Shown: positions 18,012-25,806 of the stretch, piece after piece | Layout: every line of letters begins with the position of its first letter | Numbering within the stretch: position 1 is the first letter of the stretch | Assembly (NCBI RefSeq): GCF_000380245.2 | Contig: NZ_HG428742.1 | Span: 188,823 to 252,822 of the forward strand | Length of the DNA stretch: 64,000 nucleotides | Source of the DNA: Bacillus massiliigorillae | GTDB lineage: Bacteria; Bacillota; Bacilli; Bacillales; DSM-1321 | Reading direction: 5' to 3' | The notes under the pieces: generated by a model | Seen by the model: only the letters and a program-made list of their open reading frames with translations | Databases searched by the model: none | What the model was told of the DNA's origin: nothing | Program-made: the position numbers and the translations under genes

Positions 18012-18052
18012 CACGACTTATCGCCCCTAATGGCGAAAGTCGATGTCTTTTC
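18012..18052. terminator. Hairpin after the structured block
   Basis: CGACTT-AT-CGCC pairs with GGCG-A-AAGTCG around a short loop and is followed by TCTTTTCTT on the plus strand. It could end a plus-strand transcript of the hairpin block; it also has an A-rich lead that would act on the minus strand. Confidence 0.5.
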
Positions 18053-18095
18053 TTATACTTTATTCCTTTAATGAAGTTAAACTTTCTTAAAGTAC

Positions 18096-18145
18096 AAAGA
18101 AAAAGTCGACTCCCCTGCATCTTTACGATACATGAAAAGCCGACT
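18096..18145 (-). terminator. hpf terminator
   Basis: On the minus strand AGTCGGC pairs with GTCGACT (one G-U pair), extended by an imperfect inner stem, and is followed by CTTTTTCTTTG. Confidence 0.65.
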
Positions 18146-18182
18146 CCTTAGACTTACATTATAGAAAGAACTTCGTTACTGC

Positions 18183-18737
18183 TTAATTAGGTTCAATTAA
18201 ACCATAACGGCCGTCTTTACGTTTGTACACAACATTTGTCGCTTCTGTTTCAGCATTTGTGTAAACGAAGAAGTTATGACCAAGCATGTTCATTTGAAGA
18301 ATTGCTTCTTCACTGTCCATTGGCTTTAGGTCAAAACGCTTATTACGTACAACTTCCAGTTCACTTTCCTCTGAATCTACTACTTCTACTGCAGGCTCGT
18401 CACCTTCAAAAGCAAATACTTCTACACTACCATCATTACGGAACTTACGATTTACTTTAGTTTTATGCTTGCGAATTTGTCTCTCAAGCTTATCAGTAAT
18501 TGTGTCAATCGCCGCATACATATCTTCTTTTCTTTCTTCTGCGCGAAGCACAAGGTTAGGCATTGGAATTGTTACTTCAACCTTAGCTGTTTTATCATTA
18601 TAAACCTTTAGGTTTACGTAGACTGTTGCATTTGGTGTGTTGTTAAAATATTTTTCCAATTTTCCAATCTTTTTCTCTACATACTCGCGTAGAGCTGGAG
18701 TTACCTCAATGTTTTCACCACGAATGTTATAATCCAT
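18183..18737 (-). CDS. hpf: Long-form ribosome hibernation promoting factor
   Basis: A 184-residue long HPF (YvyD in B. subtilis). The N-terminal domain starts MDYNIRGENIEVTPALREYV and binds the decoding region of the 30S subunit; the C-terminal domain (about 125-184, LKPMDSEEAILQMNMLGHNF) joins two ribosomes into 100S dimers. I start it at the ATG at 18737, because GGAGG lies eight bases upstream; the frame extends six codons further through that site. A SigB-type promoter lies about 60 bases upstream, in line with stress control of yvyD. Confidence 0.93.
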   Translation of the reverse strand: MDYNIRGENIEVTPALREYVEKKIGKLEKYFNNTPNATVYVNLKVYNDKTAKVEVTIPMPNLVLRAEERKEDMYAAIDTITDKLERQIRKHKTKVNRKFRNDGSVEVFAFEGDEPAVEVVDSEESELEVVRNKRFDLKPMDSEEAILQMNMLGHNFFVYTNAETEATNVVYKRKDGRYGLIEPN

Positions 18738-18797
18738 AAGTGAGTCCTCCTTCAATAAAACTATTAATGAGTAAATCTATACTCTATAAATTCTATA

Positions 18798-18824
18798 ATA
18801 CCCCTTCTAAACCCTTCTTGAAAC
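18798..18824 (-). promoter_or_regulatory. SigB-type promoter of hpf
   Basis: On the minus strand GTTTCA (18819-18824), 15 bases, then GGGTAT (18798-18803), against a SigB consensus of GTTTAA and GGGTAT. This predicts general-stress control and implies that the organism has SigB. The gap from 18825 to 19076 shows no other feature. Confidence 0.65.
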
Positions 18825-19077
18825 ATTAAAAAAATTTGTCGAATTTCTGAACAAAAAACCTCACAATGTTTTCACTATTTGGAAAGCATTTTACCTTACA
18901 AATGGTACAAACAGTATATGTAATCATTTTTTTATTATTCTAATCAATAACGCATTAAGACTGAACAAGAATAAATTTTAAAGACTAAACTTACCTAGTT
19001 GATGTAGTATTTCTATTTCACATATTAAGATAGAGAAATACCCATTTCAGATTTATCAACCTCACCCCCATAACAAA

Positions 19078-19104
19078 AAGGTGAATCCACATCGGATTCA
19101 CCTT
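19078..19104 (-). terminator. fliT terminator
   Basis: AAGGTGAATCC pairs with GGATTCACCTT around five bases and gives a U run on the minus strand. It overlaps the fliT stop and ends the flaG-fliD-fliS-fliT operon. Confidence 0.85.
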
Positions 19105-19450
19105 AATTCTTCTTATCTAAAAAATAACTACTAGGAGCCGCCTGAGAATAGCCTAAATAACTTTGGCTAGACTGCTCTTTTTTCTTTAAGTTTTTTATTT
19201 TAATAGCTATGTCCTTCTTCATTTCTACTAACCTTTTATCAATCACTTGATTTAATTGAACAATTTGTTTCCCTACTTGTTTTTCTTCATCTGTAAAAGG
19301 AGGAACTATATCTTGTAAAAGTTCTTCTCTATCAGCTAAACATTTTGTTATTTCATGATATTGTTCATCTTGCAATTGATCTTTTGGCAACTGTGTTATT
19401 TGCCTTAACTGTTCTGTAATTTCAAAGCAGCTTTTAATAGAATCTCTCAT
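19103..19450 (-). CDS. fliT: Flagellar chaperone FliT
   Basis: A small helical protein of 115 residues in the FliT position. It starts with MRDSIKSCFEITEQL at the ATG that overlaps the fliS stop (TAATG), and ends SSYFLDKKN. FliT-type proteins bind the cap protein FliD before export. Sequence conservation is low; the call rests on size, charge, helical content and operon position. Confidence 0.8.
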   Translation of the reverse strand: MRDSIKSCFEITEQLRQITQLPKDQLQDEQYHEITKCLADREELLQDIVPPFTDEEKQVGKQIVQLNQVIDKRLVEMKKDIAIKIKNLKKKEQSSQSYLGYSQAAPSSYFLDKKN

Positions 19451-19848
19451 TAGACAATTCCACCTTGATGTTGCTGCTTTCGATTCATTTGAATTACTTG
19501 CTTCCACGTATCACGAAAATCTGTTACTAAGACAGTTGCTTCATCTAATGCTCTCATATCATTATGAATATTCGCCTCTGTTAATCTGTCAAATATATAT
19601 TCATATAATATTATCATATTTTTACTCACATCGATATCCATATTTAATGTAACCATTAGCTCACGGATAATATTTTGTGCTTTTTGTATGTTTAAATTAC
19701 GATCTTCATACTTCATTTCTTCAATAGCCTGTTTCGCTTTTGAAATAAATTTCAAGCAACCATTATACAACATAACGGTTAATTCTCCAGGTGAAGCTGT
19801 ATTTACAGTGTTCTGTTCATAAGTTTTGTATGGATTATTCATAACCAT
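19450..19848 (-). CDS. fliS: Flagellin export chaperone FliS
   Basis: A 132-residue four-helix chaperone. NNPYKTYEQNTVNTASPGELTVMLYNG is the classical FliS N-terminus. FliS binds the C-terminus of flagellin to stop premature assembly, and in B. subtilis also aids FliW/CsrA control of hag. AAGGGGTG lies ten bases before the first ATG; a second ATG two codons on is possible. The stop overlaps the fliT start. Confidence 0.93.
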   Translation of the reverse strand: MVMNNPYKTYEQNTVNTASPGELTVMLYNGCLKFISKAKQAIEEMKYEDRNLNIQKAQNIIRELMVTLNMDIDVSKNMIILYEYIFDRLTEANIHNDMRALDEATVLVTDFRDTWKQVIQMNRKQQHQGGIV

Positions 19849-19885
19849 GAAATCAAGACACCCCTTTTTTAGTTAAGTATTCTTG

Positions 19886-21967
19886 TCAATTACCAAAGAA
19901 TTGCGCTAGATATGATGACTGTGAGTTAGCTTTTTGCATGGCTTGTTCCATTGCTGTAAACTGTGCCCAATATCGAGTTTCTAAACTTTGTAATTTCTTT
20001 TCAAAGCTCACTTGACGTTTTTCAAGATCATTTATTTCTTTACCAATTGAAAATGTATCATTTACGGAGTTCGCACTTCCTGCTTTGTCTCTTAAAGTAT
20101 CCATTCCGTTTGTAATAGTATCAGATAGCTTTTGAATAACTCCACCTTCACCACGAAATAGTTGCTCAACTGATTCTGGATCATTTTCAATTGCTTTTTT
20201 TAACTGTTCTTCATTAATTTCAAGCTTACCACCTGATAACCAATCCTTAGTGGTTGTAATACCCAATTTAGTTAATTGATTATATTCAGGTGAAATTTCA
20301 CTATTATTTACAGTTCCATACAAATTAAGTCTCATTTGAGATAATACGTTACTTAAAGTTGGATCTCTTCGTAACAAACCACTTTTCGCTAAACTTTCCC
20401 ATTTTTCTTGTTGTTTGTCACTTAGTTGCTCTTTTTCATCATCAGTTAAAGGTTGATATTTTCTATATCGCTCTTCATCTAACTTGGACTGAATTTTATC
20501 AATCATTTCATTGTATTTATCCACGAAGCCCTTTATATTTTCATATACTTTTTTACTATCATTTGTTATACCAATTGTTACAGCGGGTCCCGTAGTAAAT
20601 TCTTGTTTAAGAGTGAACGATACACCATTAATCGTAAATGTATTAGAGCTTCGCAGCGTTTCCAACCCATTAATTGTAAATGTAGCATTTTGTGCCTTTT
20701 CTAGAACAGGATCAGCATTATCAAACTTCAAGAACTCTTTCATAAAATCTCCACTTGTACTGATTTGCGATACATATGTTGGAGGAGGTACTGTAGAATC
20801 ATCTACACTAGTACCATCATTCTTAAACACACCTGTTTCTGTTCTAGTCAACGTTACATCACCTTTAAATGAATCATAGAACATTGACACGCCCACACTC
20901 GAATTGTTTACTTTAGAGATAATAGAATTCAGTGAATCACTACCACTAACAAGAAAATTAGCTTTTCTTTCTCCAGTAGAAGTAATCGTGTCAATTCCAA
21001 AATTAGAATATTTATGTTTGTATTCAATTTCTAATTCATATTTCGTACTGCTATCACTTTTCAAGCCGTCTGAATTAAAGGTGATTTTACCAGTTTCTAA
21101 CTCGATTGTTCCAACTGCTGTACCAGCTTTATTTTTGATTGTTTTCCCATCGGTATCAACTTCATATTTTTCCGTTGTATCTTCTACACCATTCTTCATT
21201 ATTTTAAAGGTGATGGGGTTAGTTGCATCAAAATTAACTGGTTTTTGTCCAAGCTGCCACGTACCTGGATTTTCACCTAGTTTCACTTTCTCTGTACGAG
21301 CATCTGCTGTATATTCAATGGAAATAGTACTTCCTTTGGCAATATTATTATTAAAATTAAGCTTACCATCCATATCTATATAGACTTGATTATCATTCGT
21401 CAAATTAGATTCTTGAGTAACAACTTCATACGTTTTACCATTCACTTTCACATTCCACATAGCGCGCTCATCTTTAGAGCTTGAAATAGTAACGTTTTTC
21501 AATTCCAAATCAAATTGTTTTCCTTCTGTTTCAATTGTTTTGGAAGCATTGTTGATCGCTCCGTCGTGCCATGCTGCATTATTCTTATCCTGTAAATAGA
21601 TACTCTTATTTTCATCTAGTTTACCAATTGAACTCTGATTCTTTCTCATTTCTGACTTTGCTAGTTTACTGACACTAGATATATTGTAAGAAGAAGGATT
21701 GGCCGCAGCAGTTGCAGTAGCTGTTACTTTCGCTTCATCCGAAGAAGAAACATTTCTTACTCGATAAGCTGTTGTTAACCTCATATTCATCAAATCGTTA
21801 GTTCTGAAATTAAATAATATTGAATTCATTGAACGATAATCATCACGTTGCCACTCTAAAATTTGTTTCTTCTGCTTAATTTTATCTAAAGGTACGCTTT
21901 CAGCTTGCATCATTTTTTTCACAATGGAGTCGATATCCATTCCACTGGCTAAACCACCAATTCTCAT
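19886..21967 (-). CDS. fliD: Flagellar filament cap protein FliD (enlarged)
   Basis: A 693-residue FliD, against about 500 in B. subtilis. The N-terminal MRIGGLASGMDIDSIVKKMM and the C-terminal coiled region ending in SSYLAQFFGN are conserved; the extra length lies in the middle, about residues 110-400, in beta-rich Thr/Lys/Gly sequence. FliD caps the filament and folds new flagellin into place. AAGGAGG precedes the ATG. The large middle parallels the enlarged flagellin next door. Confidence 0.94.
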   Translation of the reverse strand: MRIGGLASGMDIDSIVKKMMQAESVPLDKIKQKKQILEWQRDDYRSMNSILFNFRTNDLMNMRLTTAYRVRNVSSSDEAKVTATATAAANPSSYNISSVSKLAKSEMRKNQSSIGKLDENKSIYLQDKNNAAWHDGAINNASKTIETEGKQFDLELKNVTISSSKDERAMWNVKVNGKTYEVVTQESNLTNDNQVYIDMDGKLNFNNNIAKGSTISIEYTADARTEKVKLGENPGTWQLGQKPVNFDATNPITFKIMKNGVEDTTEKYEVDTDGKTIKNKAGTAVGTIELETGKITFNSDGLKSDSSTKYELEIEYKHKYSNFGIDTITSTGERKANFLVSGSDSLNSIISKVNNSSVGVSMFYDSFKGDVTLTRTETGVFKNDGTSVDDSTVPPPTYVSQISTSGDFMKEFLKFDNADPVLEKAQNATFTINGLETLRSSNTFTINGVSFTLKQEFTTGPAVTIGITNDSKKVYENIKGFVDKYNEMIDKIQSKLDEERYRKYQPLTDDEKEQLSDKQQEKWESLAKSGLLRRDPTLSNVLSQMRLNLYGTVNNSEISPEYNQLTKLGITTTKDWLSGGKLEINEEQLKKAIENDPESVEQLFRGEGGVIQKLSDTITNGMDTLRDKAGSANSVNDTFSIGKEINDLEKRQVSFEKKLQSLETRYWAQFTAMEQAMQKANSQSSYLAQFFGN

Positions 21968-21982
21968 TAAAAATCTGCCTCC

Positions 21983-22339
21983 TTAAATTTTCTTATCCAC
22001 TAATACCCCTAAAAACTCCGTCATAGCAGCATACATATCGAGTAGCTTCTTAGGAGGGATTTCTTTAATAACTTCATCAGTCTTGTTATCCACTATCGCA
22101 ACATAATATTCTTGCAACTCATCATGAAATTCGAATTTCAGATGCGTATTAGATGGCTGCAAGAATTGATTCATACTATCTACAACTTTACTAAGATTTT
22201 CTTTTATTTGATTATTAGGAAGTAAACTTTCTGGCTGCTCAATGTTTTCTGATATACTTCCCCTTTCTACTTTAGAATCTAAATTTCTATTCATATTAGA
22301 TTGAAATGTACCAGCAGACAAAGAAGTTTTATCAATCAT
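21983..22339 (-). CDS. flaG: Flagellar protein FlaG (YvyC)
   Basis: A 118-residue FlaG. The conserved C-terminal half reads LKFEFHDELQEYYVAIVD and then EVIKEIPPKKLLDMYAAMTEFLG. FlaG proteins influence filament length. I start it at the ATG at 22339, with AAGGGAG eight bases upstream, rather than at six codons earlier. It is first in the SigD operon flaG-fliD-fliS-fliT. Confidence 0.9.
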   Translation of the reverse strand: MIDKTSLSAGTFQSNMNRNLDSKVERGSISENIEQPESLLPNNQIKENLSKVVDSMNQFLQPSNTHLKFEFHDELQEYYVAIVDNKTDEVIKEIPPKKLLDMYAAMTEFLGVLVDKKI

Positions 22340-22381
22340 TGAACCCGCTCCCTTCAAAATAACTTCAACTCTTTTATTTAG

Positions 22382-22408
22382 TATCGGTCTTATACGAATC
22401 TTTTTTAT
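22382..22408 (-). promoter_or_regulatory. SigD promoter of flaG-fliD-fliS-fliT
   Basis: On the minus strand TAAA (22405-22408), 15 bases, then ACCGATAC (22382-22389), against a SigD consensus of TAAA-N15-GCCGATAT. Six of eight -10 bases match. Confidence 0.75.
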
Positions 22409-22494
22409 AAAAATTATTGAATTCCAGTAAATATTGTAATTAAAGATTCAATAATCAACTTATACACTTTTTATCTTTTTATATTATTAAATGG

Positions 22495-22527
22495 AAAAAA
22501 GACTCTAGCAAAGCTAGAGCCTTTTTT
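22495..22527 (-). terminator. hag terminator
   Basis: GGCTCTAGC pairs with GCTAGAGTC around TTT on the minus strand, followed by six T. Confidence 0.85.
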
Positions 22528-22540
22528 ATAAAACTGAAAA

Positions 22541-24256
22541 TTAACGTAACAATTGAAGAACACCTTGTGGTTGTTGGTTAGCTTGAGCAAGCATAGCTTG
22601 TGCAGCTTGTTGTAAGATGTTGTTCTTAGTTTGTTCCATCATTTCTTTAGCCATATCAACGTCACGAATACGAGATTCAGCAGCTGTTAGGTTTTCAGAA
22701 GATGTACCTAAGTTATTGATAGTGTGCTCTAAACGGTTTTGGAATGCACCTAGGTTAGAACGTTGAGCGGATACTTGTTCAATAGCATCATTAATTACTT
22801 TAATAGCGCTAGAAGCTTTTTCATGATTAGAAACATCTAATGCTGCTTCTTTAGCAGTATTATTAGTTCCATCATTTACAACATCAGTTGTAGTGAAACC
22901 TTCGTCTCCAGCTTTACCAGTAAGACCTAAAGCAGCTGAACGCATATCACCAATTTGAATAGTCATTGATTGACCTTTGTTAGCACCTACTTGGAAAGTA
23001 GCTTGGAAATCTTTTTGTACGCCACCATCCGCTACAACAATTTTATTTCCAGCAACTCCACCTTGCGAAGCTGAAACTTTTAGATTACCTGCATCATTCG
23101 ATAAAGTCACTCCATCAATTTTAGCTTGTGAAACAATCGCATCTACTATTGCTGTAGTCGTTGTAAGTCCACCTATGTTAATACCTTGAGCAGAGCCAGT
23201 ATACACACCTTTATTAGCATCATAAAACTCTATCGATTTTCCATTAATCGTCATACCTTTACCAATTAATGCAGCTGCATCATCTGCATTAGCTACAGTT
23301 GGCATAGTTATTGTTCTATTAGCTTGGGTTGCAGCAGTCGTCGTACCAGTAGCCGCTGCACCCACGCTACCGCCACCAACACTAACTGCTGCTGCCGTAA
23401 ATGCAGAAACCGTTCCAGCACTTCCTTCGTATTTACCACCTTTAACAGCAGTAATTGTAAGATCGTTACCAGTTCCAGAAACTACATAATTACCTTTTAA
23501 TTCATCATTAGAATCAATCATTTTTTGGAATGTATCTCTCAATGCATCAGCTGTCTCACCTGTAGTTTGACTGGCATCGATATTGATATCTGCAGTTGTA
23601 TTATTACCACCTGATGCTATGTTGTATCCTTCATGTGATGCTTGATTAGCTGTACCATTAGCTCTAAATGTTGCCGTTAAAGTTTGTCCATTAATTGTCA
23701 CAGCAACTGTATCAGCTGCACTTGCAGCTGTACCAACTGTTAATGTAACTGCAGCTTCTGTCGTAGTTCTTTCCGCACCATTTGTAAGTGCTCCTAAACT
23801 TGCAGCGCCAGCTCCAATGCCTTCTAATTTAACTCCACCATTTCCCTTTAATAAACTTTGAGTATTAAACTCAGTAGTGTTACCTACACGGTTGATTTCA
23901 GAAGTTAATTGGTTAATTTCTTTTTGGATTTCTCCACGGTCAACGCCTACGTTAGTATCGTTGGCAGCTTGGTTCGCTAGTTCACGCATACGTTGTAGGA
24001 TTGAATGTGTTTCATTTAATGCACCCTCAGCAGTTTGGATCATTGAGATACCATCTTGTGAGTTTTTAGATGCCATATCCAAACCACGGATTTGACCACG
24101 CATTTTTTCAGAGATTGCAAGACCAGCTGCGTCATCTCCTGCACGGTTAATACGAAGACCAGAAGATAATTTCTCCATGTTTTTTGATGCTGCAGATTGA
24201 TTCGCACCCATTTGACGATATGTGTTAAGAGCTGAGATATTGTGATTAATTCTCAT
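22541..24256 (-). CDS. hag: Flagellin Hag with large central domain
   Basis: A flagellin of 571 residues. The conserved D0/D1 ends are MRINHNISALNTYRQMG with SSGLRINRAGDDAAGLAISE, and the closing DVDMAKEMMEQTKNNILQQA. Residues about 150-430 form a variable, Ala/Gly/Thr-rich central region absent from the 304-residue B. subtilis protein. It is transcribed alone from a SigD promoter, and its leader has a CsrA hairpin, so translation is expected to respond to FliW. Confidence 0.96.
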   Translation of the reverse strand: MRINHNISALNTYRQMGANQSAASKNMEKLSSGLRINRAGDDAAGLAISEKMRGQIRGLDMASKNSQDGISMIQTAEGALNETHSILQRMRELANQAANDTNVGVDRGEIQKEINQLTSEINRVGNTTEFNTQSLLKGNGGVKLEGIGAGAASLGALTNGAERTTTEAAVTLTVGTAASAADTVAVTINGQTLTATFRANGTANQASHEGYNIASGGNNTTADINIDASQTTGETADALRDTFQKMIDSNDELKGNYVVSGTGNDLTITAVKGGKYEGSAGTVSAFTAAAVSVGGGSVGAAATGTTTAATQANRTITMPTVANADDAAALIGKGMTINGKSIEFYDANKGVYTGSAQGINIGGLTTTTAIVDAIVSQAKIDGVTLSNDAGNLKVSASQGGVAGNKIVVADGGVQKDFQATFQVGANKGQSMTIQIGDMRSAALGLTGKAGDEGFTTTDVVNDGTNNTAKEAALDVSNHEKASSAIKVINDAIEQVSAQRSNLGAFQNRLEHTINNLGTSSENLTAAESRIRDVDMAKEMMEQTKNNILQQAAQAMLAQANQQPQGVLQLLR

Positions 24257-24260
24257 TGTA

Positions 24261-24300
24261 TTTTCCTCCTTGAATTAGGTAAGTTCACATCCTTGTGAAC
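24261..24300 (-). promoter_or_regulatory. CsrA-binding sites in the hag leader
   Basis: On the minus strand GTTCACA-AGGA-TGTGAAC (24283-24300) folds as a perfect seven-pair stem that shows GGA in its loop, and fits the CsrA target ACARGGAUGU. A second GGA lies in the ribosome site CAAGGAGG before the ATG. This is the two-site arrangement known for hag repression by CsrA in B. subtilis. Confidence 0.85.
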
Positions 24301-24353
24301 TGTTTTTATTTATGAAAGGGTGTCGGCCGTACACCACTTTCTTTACAAGTAAT

Positions 24354-24380
24354 ATATCGTCTCATTTTTCAATTATTTTA
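24354..24380 (-). promoter_or_regulatory. SigD promoter of hag
   Basis: On the minus strand TAAA (24377-24380), exactly 15 bases, then GACGATAT (24354-24361), matching seven of eight bases of the SigD -10 element. Confidence 0.88.
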
Positions 24381-24412
24381 GTTTATTTTTAATAAACTTT
24401 ATATATTTTGTC

Positions 24413-24634
24413 TTATTTCTTTTCACCTAGCAATTGTTCCAGCGAAAATGTATTGTTTACAGCTTGTCTATTCTCGTTCTGAATAGATTCATACACTTCT
24501 TTCCGATGAATCTCAACGTCTTTTGGCGCTGAAATACCTAATTTAATTTGATCACCTTTCGCTTCTATTACTTTAATTTCAATATGTTCGCCTATAATAA
24601 TCGTTTCACCTATTTTTCTAGTTAGCACTAACAT
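24413..24634 (-). CDS. csrA: Translational regulator CsrA
   Basis: A 73-residue CsrA: MLVLTRKIGETIIIGEHIEIKV, then DQIKLGISAPKDVEIHRKE. It binds GGA hairpins in the hag leader and blocks translation until FliW titrates it. The start is the ATG at 24634, five bases after the fliW stop region, with GGGGTG upstream. The frame is open nine codons further but overlaps fliW. Confidence 0.95.
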   Translation of the reverse strand: MLVLTRKIGETIIIGEHIEIKVIEAKGDQIKLGISAPKDVEIHRKEVYESIQNENRQAVNNTFSLEQLLGEKK

Positions 24635-24638
24635 TCCA

Positions 24639-25076
24639 TCACCCCTGTCCAACATGTACAACTAAGGCATGTTTTGTTTGATAAGGTGAATTATGTAGTA
24701 TAACTTGTTTCGCTGTATGGTTTTTCATATTAAGAATCACTGGAGCTTGTAAATTAGCTGTTGTTGACTCAAGAGATTCTCCTAATGTAAGAATCACTAA
24801 AGTTAACACATCTTGCTTGTTACCTATCTCTAAGAAAGAAACAATCTGATCTTCCAGAATAAAATCATAGTCTTTAAAAAATAAAAATGGATTCGTTACA
24901 ATAAATGCAATGTCTTTATGTAAGACAGATTGTAAAACAGAAAAGACATTATCATTTGCCAAAGGATACAGAACAAATTGCTTTTCATCTAAAAAGCCTG
25001 GTACGCCTGCTGGAAACTGCCATATATCTTGCTGATTCACTACTATATCTCCATGGTATTTCGTATTAATTTTCAT
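24639..25076 (-). CDS. fliW: Flagellar assembly factor FliW
   Basis: A 145-residue FliW: MKINTKYHGDIVV, QFPAGVPGFLDEKQFVLYPL, and VTNPFLFFKDYDF. FliW binds either flagellin or CsrA and so couples flagellin synthesis to export. The gene directly precedes csrA and follows yviE, as in B. subtilis. Confidence 0.95.
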   Translation of the reverse strand: MKINTKYHGDIVVNQQDIWQFPAGVPGFLDEKQFVLYPLANDNVFSVLQSVLHKDIAFIVTNPFLFFKDYDFILEDQIVSFLEIGNKQDVLTLVILTLGESLESTTANLQAPVILNMKNHTAKQVILHNSPYQTKHALVVHVGQG

Positions 25077-25092
25077 TTCTCAAGGTCTCTCC

Positions 25093-25665
25093 CTATGCTT
25101 GAAAGTTCACATTCACATAATCAATCTGCAATGACTCTTTTTGTCTTAACCCTACTTCAACTTCGCCTGGAGTGTAATCTAAAGTAGGCTTATTTATCTT
25201 TGTATTATTAATCACTTTATTTACATTCCAATTAATATCAAGTTTAGTAGGCTCATAATGTAACTTTACACTAAAAAGAGGAGGAACAAACCCTATATTA
25301 AATTGTTTTTCTGATCTTTCGCTAACTTGCTTTGCTTGATTAGCAATTGGATTTCCACCATTTTCGATTTTCAATAATTCTTCGCCCTCTTGCGTTCTTC
25401 TTGCTATACCTTGTAACCAATCTTGCCGTCCATTCTCAGCGAACTCTTCAATTCTCTTAGCAATTGATTTTAAATCGATTGCTTCCCTTGCAGCCGATTG
25501 GTCAATCGTTAACTTTGAAGGCGTTCTATCTATTGTCATCTCAGCTGGTGGTTGCTGAATGTCTAATTGTGCAGCAGGTTGCTGTTGCTCCATAATAGCA
25601 TTTCTGGTTTGTAGAGAAATCAAAGCCTGCTGAGATTGCATTCTGATCTGTGGCAATTTCATCAT
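25093..25665 (-). CDS. yviE: YviE-family protein (DUF6470) of the flagellar cluster
   Basis: A 190-residue protein that begins MMKLPQIRMQSQQALISLQ and holds the repeated DI/TI motifs (QLDIQQPPAEMTIDRTP) of this family. Its role is unknown, but it always accompanies fliW and csrA. I place the start at the ATG five bases after AAGGAG; the next ATG codon is also possible. Confidence 0.85.
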   Translation of the reverse strand: MMKLPQIRMQSQQALISLQTRNAIMEQQQPAAQLDIQQPPAEMTIDRTPSKLTIDQSAAREAIDLKSIAKRIEEFAENGRQDWLQGIARRTQEGEELLKIENGGNPIANQAKQVSERSEKQFNIGFVPPLFSVKLHYEPTKLDINWNVNKVINNTKINKPTLDYTPGEVEVGLRQKESLQIDYVNVNFQA

Positions 25666-25774
25666 TTTCACTCCTTCTACTTAGGCTCTTTATAAAAAGT
25701 ACAACATATATCCTCGAATAATTGGCATCTATATAATCTCTCGTGTACTAATTCTTACTACTATATAAATTACA

Positions 25775-25806
25775 AAGAAAAGCTATCCCGTCGGAATAGC
25801 TTTCTA
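25775..25806 (-). terminator. flgL terminator
   Basis: AAAGCTATTCC pairs with GG-GATAGCTTT around a three-base loop. The stem includes one bulged base and is followed by a U-rich run on the minus strand. It separates the flgM-flgL operon from yviE. Confidence 0.75.

Noticed and set aside
22541..24256. Phase-variable or recombinant flagellin cassette
   Set aside because: The large central domain is unusual in size, but there is no flanking inverted repeat, recombinase or second silent flagellin in the window.
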